Below are positions 59,247 to 64,000 of a DNA stretch of 64,000 nucleotides, piece by piece. A program made the position numbers and the translations under genes. Positions within the stretch are counted from its first letter, which is position 1. The number at the start of each line of letters is the position of its first letter. The notes under the pieces were generated by a model. It was not told the origin of the DNA. It saw nothing but the letters and a program-made list of their open reading frames with translations, and did no database searches. Location: NCBI GenBank assembly GCA_001600875.1, contig BCLD01000016.1, positions 317,067 through 381,066 on the forward strand, given 5' to 3'. Source of the stretch: Solicoccozyma terricola (taxonomy: Eukaryota; Basidiomycota; Tremellomycetes; Filobasidiales; Piskurozymaceae).

Positions 59247-62200
59247 ATGCATCGCTCCATTCGCCTCCTACGAAGCGGACCCACTCGCTCCGTCCCTCGT
59301 CTCTCACCGACGTTCGCTCGCGCCATTCATGCGACCGCGAGGGTTCGAGCAGTCGCTGCCCCAGCAGTAGGCAACTACACCCCAACAGACGGTCCTACAC
59401 TCAACTCCCCTTCAGAGCTCGCTCGTCGAATCTCAGCAAAGGTCCTCCCAAAACTCGAGAAACCAGATGTTAAGAAGGTCCTGGTTGTTGGAAGTGGTGG
59501 GTTGAGTATCGGTCAGGCTGGAGAATTTGATTATTCTGGTAAGTTTCGCTCATTTTCCCAGTTGGGGGATGTGCCTTCAACAAGAAGAAGAAGAAGAAGA
59601 AGGAGAATACCCCAAGCTGATGTCAGATATCAAAACTTACCCATTCATACAGGATCACAAGCAATCAAAGCACTCCGAGAATCCCAGATTGAAACAATCT
59701 TGATCAACCCCAACATTGCGACAATTCAAACCTCTCATCACTTGGCCTCACAGGTGTATTTCCTCCCAGTCACAGCAGATTACGTTGCTTACGTGCTGGA
59801 GAAGGAGCGTCCCGATGGTATTCTCCTTACTTTCGGTGGTCAGTCCGCCTTGAATGTCGGAATTCAACTCGATAAAATGGGTGTGCTGGAGAGGTTAGGC
59901 GTAAAAGTTCTTGGAACACCGATTAGGACATTGGAGGTTTCAGAAGATAGAGATTTATTCGTTCAGGCTTTAAATGGTTCGTTTGACGTGCCTCTCCAAA
60001 CCTCCAACTTTTTTTTTCTTCCTTTTTTTTTGCTCATAGAAAATGGGTCTTCTTCCCCACAGAAATCAACATTCCAGCTGCGCAGTCAACCGCAGTTTCA
60101 TCCATTCAAGCAGCTCTTGACGCCGCTCAAGTCATCGGCTACCCTATCATCTTGCGATCTGCATTCTCTCTTGGTGGTCTTGGATCTGGATTCGCGCATG
60201 ATGAAGAGGAACTTAGAAATCTCGCTGCGAAGAGTTTGAGTTTATCTCCACAGGTATTGATTGAGAAAAGTTTGAAAGGATGGAAGGAGGTTGAATATGA
60301 GGTAGTCAGGGATGGTGCTGATGTGAGTACTGATTGGCGAGGATGGAAATTCTTGGTCTGTGACTGATGGGATGCGATGCGAGCAGAACACCATCATTTG
60401 CTGTAACATGGAGAACTTTGACCCTCTTGGCACACACACCGGAGACTCTATCGTTGTAGCGCCTTCCCAGACCTTGACGGACGAGGAATACCACATGTTG
60501 AGATCTGCGGCGATCAAGATCGTCCGACATGTAGGTGTAGTCGGGGAGTGCAACGTGAGTGTCGGTCGGTTCAGATAGACTTGATGTGGGTAGACCAAAA
60601 GCTGATGGATGTCTCAAATTTGATAGGTTCAATACGCCCTCAACCCGAAATCTAGCGAATACATGGTTATCGAGATGAATGCCCGTCTTTCCCGATCGAG
60701 GTGAGCCCTGCATGCAGAGGGTTCAGCGGTGATTCTCAACTCGTATTGATACACCTTCCTCCCTCACAGTGCCCTCGCTTCCAAGGCTACCGGATACCCT
60801 CTCGCCTATACCGCGGCCAAGATTGCTCTCGGTCATACTCTCCCAGAACTCCCGAACGCCGTTACCAAAACTACAACCGCGTGTTTCGAGCCATCCCTCG
60901 ATTACATCGTTACTAAAATCCCAAAGTGGGATCTTGCAAAGTTCCAATATGTCGAGCGAACTGTTGGGTCAGCTATGAAATCGGTGGGCGAAGTCATGGC
61001 TATCGGGAGGACATTCGAGGAGTCATTGCAAAAGGCTATTCGTCAGATCGACCCTAGGTTCAACGGCTTCGAGGCGTACTGGAAGCCGGAGAACTTGGAT
61101 CACGAGCTCACCCACAATAATGATCGTCGTCTGTTTGCCATCGCGCACGCCATGTTGAATAAGGGCTACACTGTGGACAGATTGCACGACCTCACCAAGA
61201 TCGACAAGTGGTTCCTCTTCAAGCTCGAAAACATTGTCAACGTGTACAAGGCGATTCAGGAGACCCCATTCACCGAGATCGACAAGACCTTGATGATGAC
61301 GGCCAAGAAGACCGGGTTCTCCGATCAACATATGGCCGAGCTTACGAACAAGACCGAGGACGAGGTGAGGGCGTTGAGGAAGTCACTCGGAGTCACTCCC
61401 TTCGTCAAGAGGATCGACACGCTCGCTGCCGAGTTCCCCGCCCACACAAACTACCTCTACACCACGTACAATGCTACCACTCATGACCTCGAGTTTGACG
61501 AACACGGCACGATGGTGTTGGGATCTGGAGTTTACCGAATCGGTAGCTCGGTCGAGTTCGATTGGTGCGCTGTAACGTGCTCGAGGGCCATTCGCAGTAT
61601 GGGTAAGAAGACGATCATGATCAACTACAACCCGGAGACCGTATCCACCGACTTCGATGAAGCGGATCGACTTTACTTCGAAGAGCTTGGCTGGGAGCGA
61701 GTCATGGATATTTATGAGTTGGAGGCGGCGGATGGTGTGGTGGTATCTGTGGGAGGTGGGTTTGAGATCAAGCGGAGCAATGGTCGCCATGGCTAACATA
61801 TACTCTTGTGCAGGACAACTCCCTCAAAATATCGCCCTCCGTCTTAAGAAATCTGGCATCAAGGTCCTGGGTACGGACCCAGAACAGATCGACAATGCAG
61901 AGGACCGTCACAAGTTCTCCTCCATCCTCGACAGCATTGGCGTCGACCAGCCAGCCTGGGTCGAGGCTACCAGTCTCGCGGACGCCAAGGCGTTTGCCAA
62001 CAACGTGGGCTACCCCGTCCTCATCCGACCGTCCTACGTATTGTCAGGCGCTGCTATGAACGTCGTTTGGGACGAGTCGACGATGGAGTACAACCTGTCT
62101 GCCGCCGCCAACGTTTCCCCGGATCACCCTGTCGTCATCACCAAGTTCATCGACAATGCGCAAGAGATTGACGTGGATGCCGTAGCACACAAGGGTCGAC

Positions 62201-63258
62201 TCCTTGTTCATGCTGTATCCGAGCACGTTGAGAATGCTGGTGTTCATTCGGGTGATGCCACGTTGGTTCTCCCACCCTTCTCCCTGTCCGAGCACGACCT
62301 GGACCGCCTCAAGATCATTGCCGAGAAGGTGGCAGCAGCCTTTGAAATCTCCGGTCCTTACAACATGCAGATCATCCGGAAGCCACCTACCGATGGCGAG
62401 GATGCAGAGCTCAAGGTCATCGAATGCAACCTCCGAGCATCCCGCTCGTTCCCATTCGTCTCCAAGGTCCTTGGCCACAACTTTATTGATACCGCTGCGT
62501 CTGCTATCATGGACGTGAACGTTCCAGAGCCCATCGATCTCATGAAGGAGAAGCGGGATTACGTCGCGATCAAGGTACCACAGTTCTCGTGGACGAGGTT
62601 GGGAGGTGCGGATCCATTCTTGGGTGTCGAGATGGCTTCCACCGGTGAAGTCGCTGCGTTCGGTAAGGATATCCACGAGGCATACTGGGCGTCTCTTCTC
62701 TCCGTCAACGGCTTCAAGCTTCCTACTGCCGGCAAGGGTATCCTTATCGGTGGAGATATCAACAAGCCCGAGATGGCTACCGTCGCCAAGGGCTTCTCTG
62801 ACCTCGGTTTCAAACTCTTCTGCTCGTCGCCCATCGTGGAGAAGTACATCAACTCGTTACCTTACATGTCCATCAAGAAGATCTTTTTCCCCACCAAGGA
62901 CAAGAGAAAGTTGAGGGAAGTGTTTGAAGAACATGAGATTCAAGCGGTTATCAACCTCGCCAAGTCGAGAGGGAGGGACACCGTGGATGAGGATTACGTT
63001 GCGAGGAGGAATGCGGTAGACTTTGGTATTGTGGTAAGTGGCCGTACGCTGGACATGGTCGGGTCGAGTTGGGTCTGACATTTTTGCATTTCGTGCGTTT
63101 GTGCTGCACAGTTAATCAACAACGCTCGCTGCGCACAACTCTTCGTCGAGTCACTGGCGAAGAAGATGCCACAGGGTGGATTGGAACCTTACCAGGAGGG
63201 TCGATTACCTTCCGAGGTCAAGTCGTGGCGAGAATGGGTCGGCCCGGGTGATTATTAG
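59247..63258 (+). CDS. CPA2: Carbamoyl-phosphate synthase large subunit, arginine-type
   Basis: Makes carbamoyl phosphate from bicarbonate, ammonia and two ATP for arginine synthesis; it needs a separate glutaminase small subunit (Cpa1), since no glutaminase domain is present. Exons 59247-59538, 59653-59976, 60063-60322, 60387-60554, 60627-60700, 60770-61755, 61814-63033 and 63112-63258; 1156 residues, in frame, and of normal family length for Cpa2 plus leader. The first 40 residues are basic and lack acidic residues, which suggests mitochondrial import. Two homologous synthetase halves are visible. Half one: [34 protein letters not shown] and [19 protein letters not shown]. Half two: [48 protein letters not shown] and [20 protein letters not shown]. 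The C-terminal allosteric domain holds [18 protein letters not shown]. Not fused to transcarbamylase, which separates it from the pyrimidine Ura2 protein. Confidence 0.95.
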
Positions 63259-63567
63259 ATGCACACATACCGCACTTTTGACCTGAAATCACCCCTTTAA
63301 AAAAACGGTCGCCTTGTGACCACCGCGGAGTGGCAAGCGCTGCCCCTTCCGTCGACTACGTTAGAACTTTACTCATGCTAGCCATAGGAACGATTGGATT
63401 GGAGGGGATGTATTGCGGGAGAAATCATTTTATCTAATCGGGTATGCTAGGATTGTCTTGGTTGGAGCAGCCAGTCGAGCATTTTGCAGTCAAGTTACAG
63501 CTGAGCCGCCCGGAATTCTGCCCCAACACATGAGGGGGATATGGACTCTACCGTAACACTACCCTCC

Positions 63568-63684
63568 ATCCACGGCCATAGGACTCTGAAAGCACCGCAT
63601 CCCGTCCGATCTGCGCAGTTAACCAGAGTGCCGCCTAGTTAGTACCACGGTGGGGGACCACGCGGGAATCCTAGGTGCTGTGGT
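63568..63684 (+). rRNA. 5S ribosomal RNA
   Basis: The sequence starts ATCCACGGCCATAGGACTCT, continues with AAAGCACCGCATCCCGTC and GATCTGCGCAGTTAACCAGA, and ends TAGGTGCTGTGGT. This is the conserved fungal 5S rRNA, about 117 nt. The ends can pair as helix I (CCACGG with the 3' end GCTGTGG). The internal promoter regions lie within GCAGTTAACCAGAGTGCCGC and GTACCACGGTGGGGGACCAC. A T run follows. It stands alone, not in an rDNA array, as is usual for dispersed 5S genes in many fungi. Confidence 0.93.
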
Positions 63685-63688
63685 TTTT
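63684..63688 (+). terminator. RNA polymerase III terminator of 5S rRNA
   Basis: Five T bases directly at the 3' end of the 5S gene, the usual Pol III stop signal. Confidence 0.8.
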
Positions 63689-64000
63689 GTCTACTGGGCG
63701 TTTCGTTTTTTTGTTGTGGGTTGATATGTGGGAGCACTGGGGGTAACCCTCATGCTACCTACCCTATTCAACTAGGTGCGGTGCGGTGCGTGCCGCCGTC
63801 TGTTGACCTGCTCGCCGATCCAGCAGCCCTGGTGGAAGGATGGAACGAATGGTGACTAACTCCAACCTGGTGGTTGTCTGACGTGTCGGCCAATCCCTCC
63901 TAGCAGAATCAACATCATCTTGAATATCCATCATCGTACAAGCATCATCATCATGGCAACTTGATGTCGGGTCAGGGCTCCCAAGTGGCGCACTCTACAT
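63689..64000. other. Right edge, no gene seen
   Basis: About 310 bp after the 5S gene. It has a GTGCG repeat at about 63777-63792 and ATCATC repeats at about 63916-63953. No coding frame or RNA gene is supported; a gene may begin beyond the window. Confidence 0.4.

Overview
This window is nuclear DNA of a fungus, most likely a basidiomycete yeast or dimorph of the Tremellomycetes (Cryptococcus/Kwoniella/Tremella-like; inferred from architecture, not from a database search). Genes are close together on both strands and split by many short introns, mostly 45-90 bp, with GTGAGT/GTATGT-type donors, CTAAC or CTGAC branch points and CAG/TAG acceptors. A stand-alone 5S rRNA gene lies near the right end. 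I found no plasmid, phage, CRISPR or transposon signal. I built exon models by hand from splice sites, phase continuity and protein family motifs. Most models close exactly in frame from ATG to stop; exceptions are stated.

Layout, left to right: (1) 0-4.6 kb: an orphan Ser/Pro-rich protein (+) and a pirin (-). (2) 4.6-11.5 kb, all on the minus strand: a Dcr2-type membrane-anchored calcineurin-like phosphatase, an ING-family PHD chromatin reader and a derlin of the ER-associated degradation pathway. (3) 13.3-26.3 kb, all plus: an arrestin-like ubiquitin-ligase adaptor, DNA ligase IV (34 exons) and a 1345-residue forkhead transcription factor. (4) 26.5-31.1 kb, minus: a fructosyl-amine/sarcosine-oxidase-like flavoenzyme and an Arg/Glu-rich nuclear-type protein of unknown role. 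(5) 31.3-41.3 kb, plus: Doa1/PLAA, 3-hydroxyisobutyryl-CoA hydrolase, an organellar methionyl-tRNA synthetase and a mitochondrial-carrier-family transporter. (6) 41.4-53.9 kb, minus: the DNA polymerase epsilon catalytic subunit (POL2) and a protein tyrosine phosphatase with a rhodanese/CH2-like module. (7) 56.5-63.7 kb, plus: a class II cAMP phosphodiesterase, the carbamoyl-phosphate synthase large subunit (arginine-type) and 5S rRNA.

The genes form an ordinary chromosomal housekeeping segment, not a pathway cluster. Some functional links exist: DNA ligase IV and Pol epsilon act in DNA repair and replication; derlin and Doa1 both feed the Cdc48/ubiquitin system; the two phosphatases and the cAMP phosphodiesterase are signalling enzymes. 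The most noteworthy signals are ACGCGT (MluI cell-cycle box) sites upstream of POL2 and of the forkhead gene, several micro-exons of 11-17 nt including one inside the ING PHD finger, four GC-AG introns, an apparent AT 5' splice site, and two single-base frame breaks at short homopolymers that may be sequence errors. I see no previously undescribed system that I can support.
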